Below are positions 1 through 5,647 of a DNA stretch of 6,785 nt, in pieces; the first letter of the stretch is position 1, and every line of letters starts with the position of its first letter. The stretch comes from Lysobacterales bacterium. Its GTDB lineage: Bacteria; Pseudomonadota; Gammaproteobacteria; Xanthomonadales; SZUA-5. The notes under the pieces are model-generated. The model made no database searches. It was not told the DNA's origin and worked only from the letters and a program-made list of their open reading frames with translations. The stretch is taken from positions 1 to 6,785 of the forward strand of contig JANJUH010000216.1 of assembly GCA_024710675.1 (NCBI GenBank), given 5' to 3'. The position numbers and the translations under genes were made by a program.

Positions 1-69
1 GTGGGTCCGGATTCATCCGGACGCTCTTGATCTGCGACCTGCCAAGCGTCGGGATGAATCCCGACCCAC
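1..69. repeat. Head-to-head REP pair 1 (BIME-like)
   Basis: Two inverted REP-type units. The plus-strand unit (1-24) is a GTGG head, a perfect 7-bp hairpin GTCCGGA-TTCA-TCCGGAC (5-22), then GC. The minus-strand unit (69-46) is GTGG, GTCGGGA-TTCA-TCCCGAC (65-48), then GC. The spacer (25-45) is 21 bases. The GTGG/GTAG tetranucleotide followed by a small palindrome is the known layout of REP elements mobilised by RAYT (TnpA-REP) transposases. No such transposase is in the window, so the elements would be moved in trans. The pair lies downstream of the minus-strand membrane protein gene ending at 201, the usual extragenic place for REPs, where they can affect transcript ends or mRNA stability. 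Confidence 0.85.
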
Positions 70-89
70 CAAGGCCGAAGCCCGCTGCT

Positions 90-158
90 GTGGGTCCGGA
101 TTCATCCGGACGCTCTTGAGCCACCTGGCGAAATGCATCGCGATGAATCCCGATCCAC
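90..158. repeat. Head-to-head REP pair 2 (BIME-like)
   Basis: Second copy of the element at 1-69. Bases 90-119 repeat 1-30 exactly. The plus unit (90-113) has the same perfect hairpin at 94-111. The minus unit (158-135) is GTGG then ATCGGGA-TTCA-TCGCGAT (154-137), with six of seven pairs intact. Its terminal G-C pair has become A-T on both sides, and one G-G mismatch remains. The inner spacer (114-134) is again 21 bases but differs in sequence after the first TCTTGA. The two pairs are separated by 20 bases (70-89), so together they form a tandem BIME-like cluster. Confidence 0.85.
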
Positions 159-200
159 CAGAGGCGCGGCCAGCGCGCTGCAGCAGACGCTTTGCAGCCC

Positions 201-1640
201 TCAGTCGCCGCTTCGAGCCCGAGGCTCCACGGCAGACTCCGGACTCCACAGGAAGGGAATCACGTAGCGCGCCCGCCCTGAGATCTGTTCTTCGATTTCG
301 CCCTCGTCGGCCTCCGGATCGGGCCGGAACTCGACGCTCAACTGCTGGAGGCCGGGCTCCAGTTCGCGCAGATCGAGGTATCCGAGCAGTCCGCGGTAGC
401 CGAGATCTGCTCGCTCGGCGGGCAGGAAGGCCTCGAATGGGAGCGTTTGCCCACCCAGGTCCACCCGCCACAGCCGGGCCAGGCAGTCCCGGGCACTCTC
501 GCTGCGTTCGACGGCGCGGGCATCGCGTTCGGCCTGCCCGAGTTCGGGCAGGCGGGCAAACAGCTCGAGCGGTTCACGACCGGGGCAACGCGCGCGGATC
601 AGTGGATCGTCGCGGATCGGAACATAGGGCAGGAAGAGCGGCAGGAAGGCCGTCTCGACGACCGGCGCCGGGATCATCGGCACGCCGGCGCTGCGCTGGC
701 GCGGGATGCGCTGCGACTCGTAATGCATGCTGCGGATGCCGGCATCGAGATCGCGCGAGTGCAGCATGCCGTGGGTGCCGAATCGATCGAAGCCCCGAAA
801 TGCCTGGAATTGCTGCACGGCGACCATCGGCAGCAGCAAGACGGCGAGCACGGCCAACACCAGGAAAAGCCGCGGCCTGGTGTTGGTCTGCAGCGTCAGG
901 CGCACCGGCCCGATCAGTCGCGGCGGGAAGAAGACGCCTGCGACCAGCGCAAGGCCACGGACGAGCCAGCGGAAGACCCGCCAGCCGCGCAACATCGGCA
1001 GCCACCGCGCCAGCGCCGAATCCAGCAACCACAGCAGCGCCACGCTGCCGACCAGCGCCAGCATGAAGAGATCCATGCCGAAGGCGATCGTCTGGTTGAT
1101 GCCGCCGCTGCGGCTGCCCACCAGTGCGCCGACGACGAAGACCAGTGAGCCGAGCAAGGCCAGCCAGGCGATGACCAGGGCCCCCAGGGTGGTGCCGGCG
1201 AACAGCATCGAGGCCAGCCGGTCAGCCCGCGCGATGCTGCTGTCGAGCGAAGGCAGCAGGCGCTGGAGATGCTCGCGGTTAATCGGCCCGATGCCGCTGG
1301 CCCGCTCCCAGCGGATGCCTTCCGGAAACGCCGCCTTGAGCCCGATCAGCCCCACCCAGTAACCGCGCAGGGCGAGGTGAATGGCGAAGCCGAAAGCCAG
1401 CAGGTAACTGCACAACACCAGCATCGGCACCAGCAATGCCGCTGCCGACAGCGCCGCCAGCGGCAGGTGCGTCTGCCAGGCCTCGTGAAAGTCGATCAGC
1501 CACCCTGGCAAGGCGAACAAGGCCACCATCGACAGGCCCGATATCAGCAGCTCCAGCTCGTCGGTGCGTTCGCGCAGGCGCTCGAAGCTGACCCGCGCGG
1601 AAGCCCCGTCGCCCGCGGTGCCACCTTGTCTTTCGCTCAT
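201..1640 (-). CDS. Multi-pass membrane protein of unknown function, 479 aa
   Basis: Function not recognised. The protein has a hydrophilic N-terminus and strongly hydrophobic stretches at about residues 31-49, 59-86, 146-173, 187-206, 224-240 and 257-276. A mostly soluble C-terminal half follows (about 280-479), with two cysteines (C352, C386) and many Arg/Glu residues. A motif-like segment, YWVGLIGLKAAFPEGIRW (94-111), lies between helices 2 and 3 and looks conserved from my memory of uncharacterised Xanthomonadales proteins. An in-frame TTG at 1670 would add 10 residues, but the ATG at 1640 has GGGAAG four bases upstream and is preferred. It is divergent from the VOC gene, and REP elements follow its stop codon. 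It could be a transporter-like or envelope-stress protein, but nothing visible identifies a substrate. The reading frame is secure; the function is not. Confidence 0.88.
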   Translation of the reverse strand: MSERQGGTAGDGASARVSFERLRERTDELELLISGLSMVALFALPGWLIDFHEAWQTHLPLAALSAAALLVPMLVLCSYLLAFGFAIHLALRGYWVGLIGLKAAFPEGIRWERASGIGPINREHLQRLLPSLDSSIARADRLASMLFAGTTLGALVIAWLALLGSLVFVVGALVGSRSGGINQTIAFGMDLFMLALVGSVALLWLLDSALARWLPMLRGWRVFRWLVRGLALVAGVFFPPRLIGPVRLTLQTNTRPRLFLVLAVLAVLLLPMVAVQQFQAFRGFDRFGTHGMLHSRDLDAGIRSMHYESQRIPRQRSAGVPMIPAPVVETAFLPLFLPYVPIRDDPLIRARCPGREPLELFARLPELGQAERDARAVERSESARDCLARLWRVDLGGQTLPFEAFLPAERADLGYRGLLGYLDLRELEPGLQQLSVEFRPDPEADEGEIEEQISGRARYVIPFLWSPESAVEPRARSGD

Positions 1641-1644
1641 GTTG

Positions 1645-1650
1645 CTTCCC
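1645..1650 (-). promoter_or_regulatory. Shine-Dalgarno site, 479-aa membrane protein
   Basis: On the minus strand this reads GGGAAG, followed by CAAC and the ATG at 1640. It decides the start in favour of this ATG over the upstream in-frame TTG at 1670, which would place the SD inside the coding region. The four-base spacer is slightly short. Confidence 0.55.
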
Positions 1651-1675
1651 GGATGCCGGCCTTCGCGCAATCTAT

Positions 1676-1727
1676 ACGATGGTCAACAAGGGTGCTTGCC
1701 ACGACGCTGTTCCCGTTGCACCATCGT
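1676..1727. promoter_or_regulatory. Bulged 12-bp inverted repeat in divergent intergenic region
   Basis: ACGATGGTCAAC (1676-1687) pairs with GTTGCACCATCGT (1715-1727): 8 bp, a single bulged C at 1719, then 4 bp. Inside, after two unpaired A's, GGG (1690-1692) could pair with CCC (1712-1714). The loop region is 27 bases between the main arms. It occupies nearly half of the 113-base gap between the membrane protein gene and the VOC gene. It may be a DNA dyad read by a regulator of both genes, or a 5'-UTR hairpin of the VOC transcript if transcription starts upstream of 1676. A TATACGAT patch (1673-1680) is the only AT-rich, -10-like stretch, but no convincing -35 partner lies at the right distance on either strand. 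Confidence 0.5.
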
Positions 1728-1741
1728 GGCCTGTCGCCAGC

Positions 1742-1746
1742 GGAGA
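1742..1746 (+). promoter_or_regulatory. Shine-Dalgarno site, VOC protein
   Basis: GGAGA followed by seven bases and the ATG at 1754. An in-frame ATG at 1679 would prepend 25 residues with no resemblance to the family, so this site settles the start at 1754. Confidence 0.75.
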
Positions 1747-1753
1747 CACTGTC

Positions 1754-2539
1754 ATGCCCAGGCATCAACCCGCGCCCGGCGCCCCGTGCTGGTTCGAACT
1801 GGCCAGCACCCGTCCCGACGATTCCCTCGCCTTCCACCAGCGGCTGTTCGGCTGGAACGCCGACGCCATCGACATGGGCGAGATGGGCGAATACACCTTC
1901 CTGCGCAATGCCAACGGCACCATCGGCGCGCTGTGCGGATTGCCGCCCGGCAGCGAAGGACAACCCTCGGCGTGGGGTGTGTATTTCGCTGTCGCCGATG
2001 TCGATGCCGCCTGCCAGCACGCGCAGGCGCTCGGTGGCACGACGCTGGCCGCGCCCTTCGATGTGCCCGGCCACGGCCGTGGCGCGGTGCTGGCCGATCC
2101 ATCCGGCGCGGTATTCAGCGTCTGGCAGTCCGCACATGCCGATGCGGGCGACTTCACGATGTTCGAGGATCACTCGATCGGCTGGGTGGAACTGGCGACA
2201 CGCGATTCGGCTGGCGCACAGGCCTTCTACGGCGCGCTGCTGGGCTGGGAGTTCAAGTCGACCGAGGTGCCCAACCCCGCCGGCATCGACTACATCGAGT
2301 ACCTCGCCGGCGGCACCCGCCACGGCGGCATCCTGCCGATGACCGCCGAGTGGGGCGAGATGCCCGCGCACTGGTCGCTCTACATTCTCGTGCCCGATGT
2401 CGATGCCTGCGTGCGACGGACCACCGAACTCGGAGGCAGCATCTGCGTCCCGGCCTTCGACGCCCCGGGCGTCGGTCGCATCGCGCGCATCGATGATCCG
2501 ACCGGGGCGGGGGTGTACGTGATCGCGCTGTCCGCCTGA
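1754..2539 (+). CDS. Two-domain VOC family (glyoxalase/bleomycin-resistance-like) protein, 261 aa
   Basis: Two tandem vicinal-oxygen-chelate repeats. Domain 1 covers about residues 10-126 and domain 2 about 142-259. Each opens with a matching strand (CWFELAST at 12-19 and GWVELATR at 143-150), followed by the helix and turn FHQRLFGW (27-34) or FYGALLGW (158-165). Each ends with a hydrophobic strand, a D-V-D-A helix (WGVYFAVADVDA 74-85; WSLYILVPDVDA 207-218) and a DPSG/DPTG strand (115-118; 248-251). Glutamates E15 and E146 sit where metal ligands are often found. The closest family I know is the CFP30B/Rv0577-type hydroxylase or glyoxalase-like proteins; about 260 residues is the usual length. 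Substrate and metal use cannot be read from the sequence. The start is chosen for GGAGA seven bases upstream. It is cytoplasmic, with no signal peptide, and monocistronic: divergent from the upstream gene and convergent with the next. Confidence 0.92.
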   Translation: MPRHQPAPGAPCWFELASTRPDDSLAFHQRLFGWNADAIDMGEMGEYTFLRNANGTIGALCGLPPGSEGQPSAWGVYFAVADVDAACQHAQALGGTTLAAPFDVPGHGRGAVLADPSGAVFSVWQSAHADAGDFTMFEDHSIGWVELATRDSAGAQAFYGALLGWEFKSTEVPNPAGIDYIEYLAGGTRHGGILPMTAEWGEMPAHWSLYILVPDVDACVRRTTELGGSICVPAFDAPGVGRIARIDDPTGAGVYVIALSA

Positions 2540-2557
2540 GCGTCGCCACGCCCGCCG

Positions 2558-2584
2558 TTCCAAAGGGGATCCCGCGCTTTGGAA
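2558..2584. terminator. Stem-loop between convergent genes, probable bidirectional terminator
   Basis: TTCCAAAG (2558-2565) and CTTTGGAA (2577-2584) form a perfect 8-bp stem with an 11-base loop that itself contains the palindrome GGGATCCC (2566-2573). It sits in the 55-base gap between the VOC stop at 2539 and the minus-strand stop at 2595, so it is placed to end both transcripts. There is no T-run on either side, so intrinsic termination is not certain. Confidence 0.45.
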
Positions 2585-2594
2585 ACCCACGCGG

Positions 2595-2990
2595 TCAGGC
2601 GCCTGGTTTCGTCAGCGGGTCAACGATCAGCGCCAGGAACAGCAGCGCGACCGAGAGGCCATCGAAGGCGATGACGCGCTGCAAGGCAGTGGACCCGGGC
2701 CAGTCCACCACCGCGATCAGCAGGAAGGCGAGATCGCTGGCCAGCACGAAGAGCACGAACGGCGTGCGCCACGCACGAATCGCCAGTGCGGCCAGCAAGG
2801 CCATCCCCATCAGCCCGAACACGATCGCGCGATGGCGCAGCAGGAACTCGCTCGCCGGGTCGGGCACGGCGATACCGTAGAGCTTCACCAGCCACTCGCT
2901 TCCGAGCACACCCGGCACCGGCAACAGGTGGATCAGCGCCGCGCCGACGAGCGCGATGCAAAGGGTGATTTCCGCCAGACCCGGCTTCAT
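2595..2990 (-). CDS. Small four-helix membrane protein, 131 aa
   Basis: Hydrophobic helices lie at about residues 7-25, 56-71, 77-95 and 107-124, with a conserved-looking loop LLRHRAIVFGLMG (50-62) leading into helix 2. Proteins of this look, with an IHLLPVPGVLG-like first helix and the LYG...LLRHR loop, are widespread in proteobacteria and, as I recall, often carry the name phosphopantetheine adenylyltransferase. Nothing here resembles that enzyme's nucleotide-binding HxGH motif, so I treat that name as a misannotation. The frame stays open upstream to 3425, but that extension overlaps the neighbouring gene out of frame and has no membrane-protein character. The ATG at 2990 overlaps the stop of the upstream gene as ATGA, pointing to translational coupling. 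The function is unknown; it probably works with its partner in the inner membrane. Confidence 0.85.
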   Translation of the reverse strand: MKPGLAEITLCIALVGAALIHLLPVPGVLGSEWLVKLYGIAVPDPASEFLLRHRAIVFGLMGMALLAALAIRAWRTPFVLFVLASDLAFLLIAVVDWPGSTALQRVIAFDGLSVALLFLALIVDPLTKPGA

Positions 2991-3388
2991 CGCGCCACCT
3001 CGATGCTGCGCGCGAGTCCGGCGAACTGCAGCGTCGAGAACAGTGCGACCGCCGCGGCCTGGGCGAGGATGATCGCCACGCCCGTCGAATCCGGATCGAT
3101 CCACGGACCGCCCAGCAACACGAGGCTTGCCAGCACCCAGCCCGCATTGCCGGCGGCAATCATCAGGACCAGGGCACGCACCAGGCGCTCGCGTCCACCC
3201 AGCCAGCCAACGAAGGCGCCATAGCCCGCCATGAAGACGCCGAGCGCGAGGACCACGGCAGGCGGCATGCCCAGCCACTGGGCACCGCTCGACGATCCGC
3301 CGAGTGCGAGTACGCCGGCCGCGAAACTGCCCACGCCATCGAGCCGGCAGGCGAAACGCAACAGGGGGGCAGGTGTGATCGTACGCAT
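2987..3388 (-). CDS. Small four-helix membrane protein, 133 aa, first gene of a pair
   Basis: Hydrophobic helices lie at about residues 15-32, 42-63, 70-93 and 101-121, with short polar links. The GWLGGRER segment (61-68) ends helix 2 and AGNAGWVLASL (79-89) forms the core of helix 3. I recognise this as a type of uncharacterised small membrane protein but know no function for it. The frame is open to 3601, yet residues upstream of 3388 overlap the divergent regulator gene and its promoter region. The ATG at 3388 has AAAGGA nine bases upstream and is preferred. Its stop overlaps the start of the 131-aa gene (ATGA), so the two are probably made together and may form a complex. Expression is likely controlled from the dyad at 3432-3458 by the divergent XRE regulator. 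Confidence 0.85.
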   Translation of the reverse strand: MRTITPAPLLRFACRLDGVGSFAAGVLALGGSSSGAQWLGMPPAVVLALGVFMAGYGAFVGWLGGRERLVRALVLMIAAGNAGWVLASLVLLGGPWIDPDSTGVAIILAQAAAVALFSTLQFAGLARSIEVAR

Positions 3389-3397
3389 GGGGCCGTG

Positions 3398-3403
3398 TCC
3401 TTT
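3398..3403 (-). promoter_or_regulatory. Shine-Dalgarno site, 133-aa membrane protein
   Basis: AAAGGA on the minus strand, nine bases upstream of the ATG at 3388. It supports that start over in-frame codons further upstream, which would run into the divergent regulator gene. Confidence 0.6.
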
Positions 3404-3431
3404 CGTTTCCGTTGAACACCAGCATCGCGCC

Positions 3432-3458
3432 CGCAGGTCATCCTGGCGATTACCTGCG
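3432..3458. promoter_or_regulatory. 27-bp dyad, candidate operator of the XRE/MmyB-like regulator
   Basis: CGCAGGT-C-ATC, five central bases CTGGC, then GAT-T-ACCTGCG. Ten of eleven arm positions are complementary; only 3439/3451 fails. It lies in the 111-base gap between divergent starts, 43 bases from the membrane-gene ATG at 3388 and 41 bases from the regulator ATG at 3500. A symmetric site central to a divergent regulator and target pair is the classic layout for a dimeric HTH protein controlling both itself and its neighbours. Whether it represses or activates cannot be told. It would lie at about -42 to -68 of the regulator transcript if that begins at 3500. Confidence 0.7.
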
Positions 3459-3487
3459 AGGTCATGGGCAGCGCACCGCGCGAACGC

Positions 3488-3493
3488 TACGAT
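3488..3493 (+). promoter_or_regulatory. Possible -10 element of the regulator gene (leaderless transcript)
   Basis: TACGAT ends seven bases before the regulator ATG at 3500, so transcription could begin at or next to the A of the start codon. No usable Shine-Dalgarno site precedes that ATG, which fits a leaderless message. No good -35 hexamer is present at 16-18 bases upstream (TGGGCA at 3465-3470 is poor), so the promoter might rely on a bound activator at the nearby dyad. Confidence 0.35.
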
Positions 3494-3499
3494 GCCGCC

Positions 3500-4315
3500 A
3501 TGAACAGCCTTGCGATCGGCCCCCTCCTCCGGCAATGGCGCACCCGTCGCCGCCGCAGCCAGCTCGATCTGGCCCTCGATGTCGAGGTCTCCACGCGCCA
3601 CCTGTCCTTCGTCGAGACCGGACGCGCGCGACCCAGCCGTGAGCTACTGCTGCGCCTGGGCGCCGTGCTCGAACTGCCATTGCGCGAGCGCAATCGCCTG
3701 CTGCTGGCGGCCGGCTACGCGCCGCACTTCCCCGAGCACCGCATCGACGAGCCGCAACTGGCGCAAGCACTCGAAGCGGTACGCCAAGTGCTCAATGCGC
3801 ACGCGCCCTACCCGGCCGTCGCGGTCGATCGCCACTGGAACCTGGTGCTGGCCAACGCGACCGCCCAGGCCCTGCTGGCCGCCGTGGCACCGGAGCTGCT
3901 CGCACCACCCGCCAACGTGCTGCGCATCACGCTGCATCCGCAGGGCCTGGCACCCGCCATCGTCAACCTGGGCGAGTGGCGCGCGCACCTGCTGGCGCGA
4001 CTGCGGCGCCTCGCCGAGCAAAGCGGCGATCCGGTGCTGGAGAGCCTGTTGGAGGAGCTGAAGGCCTACCCGACCCTGCCCGGCGAAGACCAGCCCGGCG
4101 GCTACCACTCGCCGCTGCCAGACGTGATCGCGCTGTTCCGCCTGCGCAGCCCCTTGGGTGAACTGCGCCTGTTCAGCACGATCACGGTCTTCGGCAGCCC
4201 CGGCGACATCACGCTGTCGGAACTGGCGCTGGAGGCCTTTTTTCCGGCGAATGGCGAGACCGCGGAGCGACTCAGGAGACTCGCCGGCGACCAGCCGACC
4301 TCATTGGCTCCTTAG
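3500..4315 (+). CDS. XRE-type HTH transcriptional regulator with MmyB-like ligand-binding domain, 271 aa
   Basis: The N-terminal helix-turn-helix domain (about residues 7-64) includes LLRQWRTRRRRSQLDLAL (9-26), the recognition-helix region STRHLSFVETGRARPSRE (31-48) and a closing LGAVLELPLRERN (53-65). The segment LLLAAGYAP (67-75) links to a C-terminal PAS-like MmyB/MLTR ligand-binding region (about 95-262) that opens with YPAVAVDRHWNLVLANA (104-120). This is the normal layout and length for the family; members often bind small ligands such as fatty acids. The ATG at 3500 starts the family-typical MNSLAIGPLL. An in-frame ATG at 3464 has GAGG only two bases upstream and adds 12 unrelated residues, so I reject it. 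It is divergent from the four-helix membrane pair, with a dyad between. Its last 15 bases overlap the convergent amine oxidase gene. Confidence 0.93.
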   Translation: MNSLAIGPLLRQWRTRRRRSQLDLALDVEVSTRHLSFVETGRARPSRELLLRLGAVLELPLRERNRLLLAAGYAPHFPEHRIDEPQLAQALEAVRQVLNAHAPYPAVAVDRHWNLVLANATAQALLAAVAPELLAPPANVLRITLHPQGLAPAIVNLGEWRAHLLARLRRLAEQSGDPVLESLLEELKAYPTLPGEDQPGGYHSPLPDVIALFRLRSPLGELRLFSTITVFGSPGDITLSELALEAFFPANGETAERLRRLAGDQPTSLAP

Positions 4316-5647
4316 CGTCGCCAGCACCTTCATCGCCACACGCTGCCCGGACAGCCAGGCGCCGTGCACCGTCGCCGGGTGGTCGACGACGGTGTGCTCG
4401 CCGGCCAGCCACAGCCGCGGCCCGACCGGCTTTGCGAGCACCTCGCGGTCCTCCGGATCGCCGCCCGGCCGCACCACCGAATAGGAGCCCATGGCCCACG
4501 GGTCGTCGGTCCAGCGGCTGCGTACCACCTGCTTGGGGGCGGGCAGCTCGCGGCCCATGGCCTGCGCCAGCGGCGCGAGCACCGCCCGTACCGCGCTGGC
4601 CTCATCCTTTTTCGCCAGTGCGCGCGCCGCATCGCCGCCGACCAGCGCCACCAGCAGCGGCCCGGCACCGTGCACGTCGAGTGGGTAGTGCTCGACCGGG
4701 ATCAGGCTGTCCAACGCGCCGAGGCCGTGCAGGCCCTCGGGCCAGAAGGCTTCGTCGAAACGCATCACCACCTTCTCGAGGACACCCATCCCTAGTTGCG
4801 CGAGTGTCCGACGATGGCCGTCAGGCAGGCCCGGGGTGATCTCGATCCGACCCGCCTGCAGCACGCCCAGCGGCATCGCCAGCACGGCGACTTCGGCCGC
4901 CATCTCGCCGAAACCGCCGTACACGCGCACACCGGACTCGTCGTGCACGACGCGCTCAACAGCGGCGCCCAGGCGTACCTCCAGTCCCTCGGCGAGCAGG
5001 CGCGGCAGCGCGTCGTAGCCGCCCGGGAAGAGCACATCGTCGCCCTCGAAAGCCTCCTCGGCATCGTAGGCAATGGCCGCGAGCGCATCGCGGTCCTCGC
5101 CGTACTCGAGTTCGATGGCGCCCGTGACCATCCATTGCGCCACGGCGAGCGTCGCGGGATCGGCCTTCGCCCCCGTGCGCGCAATCTCGGCTGCCAGCAA
5201 TTCGCCCAGGCTATCCCCGCGCTCGGCGGCAGCGCTCGCTGCAGTGAGCCAGCGCTCAGCCAAGCGCTCGCCAGCGGCAGTCGCTCGATCCCCGACTTCC
5301 GCGCCGCCCTTGTATAGCGCGAAGGCCTCCCAATCGGTCGCGACGGTCCGCGCTCGCGCCCGCCGCGCCAGGTCGGCGATCGGATTGCCCTCGGTGCCGT
5401 GAATCCACGCGGCACCGAGATCCACGGCGCTGCCGAACGTGCGATCGGTGTGGATGCGGCCGCCGATGCGGTCACGCGCTTCGAGTACCGTGACCTTGAA
5501 TCCCTCATCGGCGAGCTGGCGGGCCGCGGAAAGGCCGGCCATGCCGGCCCCGATCACGAGCACGCGCGCCGATGAGGCCCGCGCCGGAGCTGCCCTTCCG
5601 ATCAAGGCGCAGGCTAGCAAGGCCTCGAGAATGGCCCGGCGCCGCAT
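4301..5647 (-). CDS. Flavin monoamine oxidase family protein with export signal, 448 aa
   Basis: FAD-dependent amine oxidase that would oxidise an amine or polyamine to imine/aldehyde plus H2O2. The Rossmann motif VLVIGAGMAGLSAARQL (29-45) has GxGxxG at G33, G35 and G38. VLEARDRIGGRIHT (54-67) is the second dinucleotide-binding segment, and DLGAAWIHG (76-84) follows. K292 in GVLEKVVMRF aligns with the active-site lysine of polyamine oxidases and LSD1. W379-G394 carries the W-DP--MGSYS-V-PG motif, and LWLAGEHT (412-419) with HGAWLSGQR (428-436) closes the FAD site. The N-terminus (RRR, hydrophobic 5-16, then PARA at 21-24) looks like a signal peptide; R3-R4-A-I-L fits a Tat motif, and a folded FAD enzyme would suit Tat export. 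The ATG at 5647 shares one base with the upstream stop (TGATG); the frame open to 5908 upstream is a shadow of that gene. The substrate cannot be read. Confidence 0.93.
   Translation of the reverse strand: MRRRAILEALLACALIGRAAPARASSARVLVIGAGMAGLSAARQLADEGFKVTVLEARDRIGGRIHTDRTFGSAVDLGAAWIHGTEGNPIADLARRARARTVATDWEAFALYKGGAEVGDRATAAGERLAERWLTAASAAAERGDSLGELLAAEIARTGAKADPATLAVAQWMVTGAIELEYGEDRDALAAIAYDAEEAFEGDDVLFPGGYDALPRLLAEGLEVRLGAAVERVVHDESGVRVYGGFGEMAAEVAVLAMPLGVLQAGRIEITPGLPDGHRRTLAQLGMGVLEKVVMRFDEAFWPEGLHGLGALDSLIPVEHYPLDVHGAGPLLVALVGGDAARALAKKDEASAVRAVLAPLAQAMGRELPAPKQVVRSRWTDDPWAMGSYSVVRPGGDPEDREVLAKPVGPRLWLAGEHTVVDHPATVHGAWLSGQRVAMKVLATLRSQ

Noticed and set aside
1..158. CRISPR array
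   Set aside because: There are only two near-identical blocks, each with internal inverted hairpins, and the intervening stretches are parts of REP pairs, not unique spacers; no cas gene is present.
177..198. 6-bp stem (GCTGCA / TGCAGC) just after the stop of the 479-aa gene
   Set aside because: The stem is short, has no T-run, and is of a size expected by chance in GC-rich sequence; the REP pairs beyond it are better candidates for affecting the transcript end.
13..471. Minus-strand open frame of 152 codons crossing the REP elements
   Set aside because: It overlaps the end of the membrane protein gene out of frame and runs through both REP pairs; the composition is Arg/Gly/Ala-rich with no recognisable feature.
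116..1066. Long plus-strand open frames over the left third (also 447-1148 and 727-1362)
   Set aside because: They are antisense to the 479-aa membrane protein, rich in Arg/Ala/Pro/Gln with no domain character, and begin inside or beside the REP repeats; open frames of this kind are expected in GC-rich DNA.
1641..1686. TTGACC (minus, 1686-1681) and TATAGA (minus, 1676-1671) as a promoter for the membrane protein
   Set aside because: The hexamers are only four bases apart, so they cannot form one promoter, and neither has a fitting partner at 16-18 bases.
1679..1753. Upstream ATG at 1679 as start of the VOC protein
   Set aside because: It has no Shine-Dalgarno site and adds 25 residues unlike the family; the ATG at 1754 has GGAGA at a good distance.
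2991..3425. N-terminal extension of the 131-aa protein frame up to 3425
   Set aside because: It is an out-of-frame shadow of the 133-aa membrane gene, Arg/Gly-rich and without helices; the ATGA junction fits the family length.
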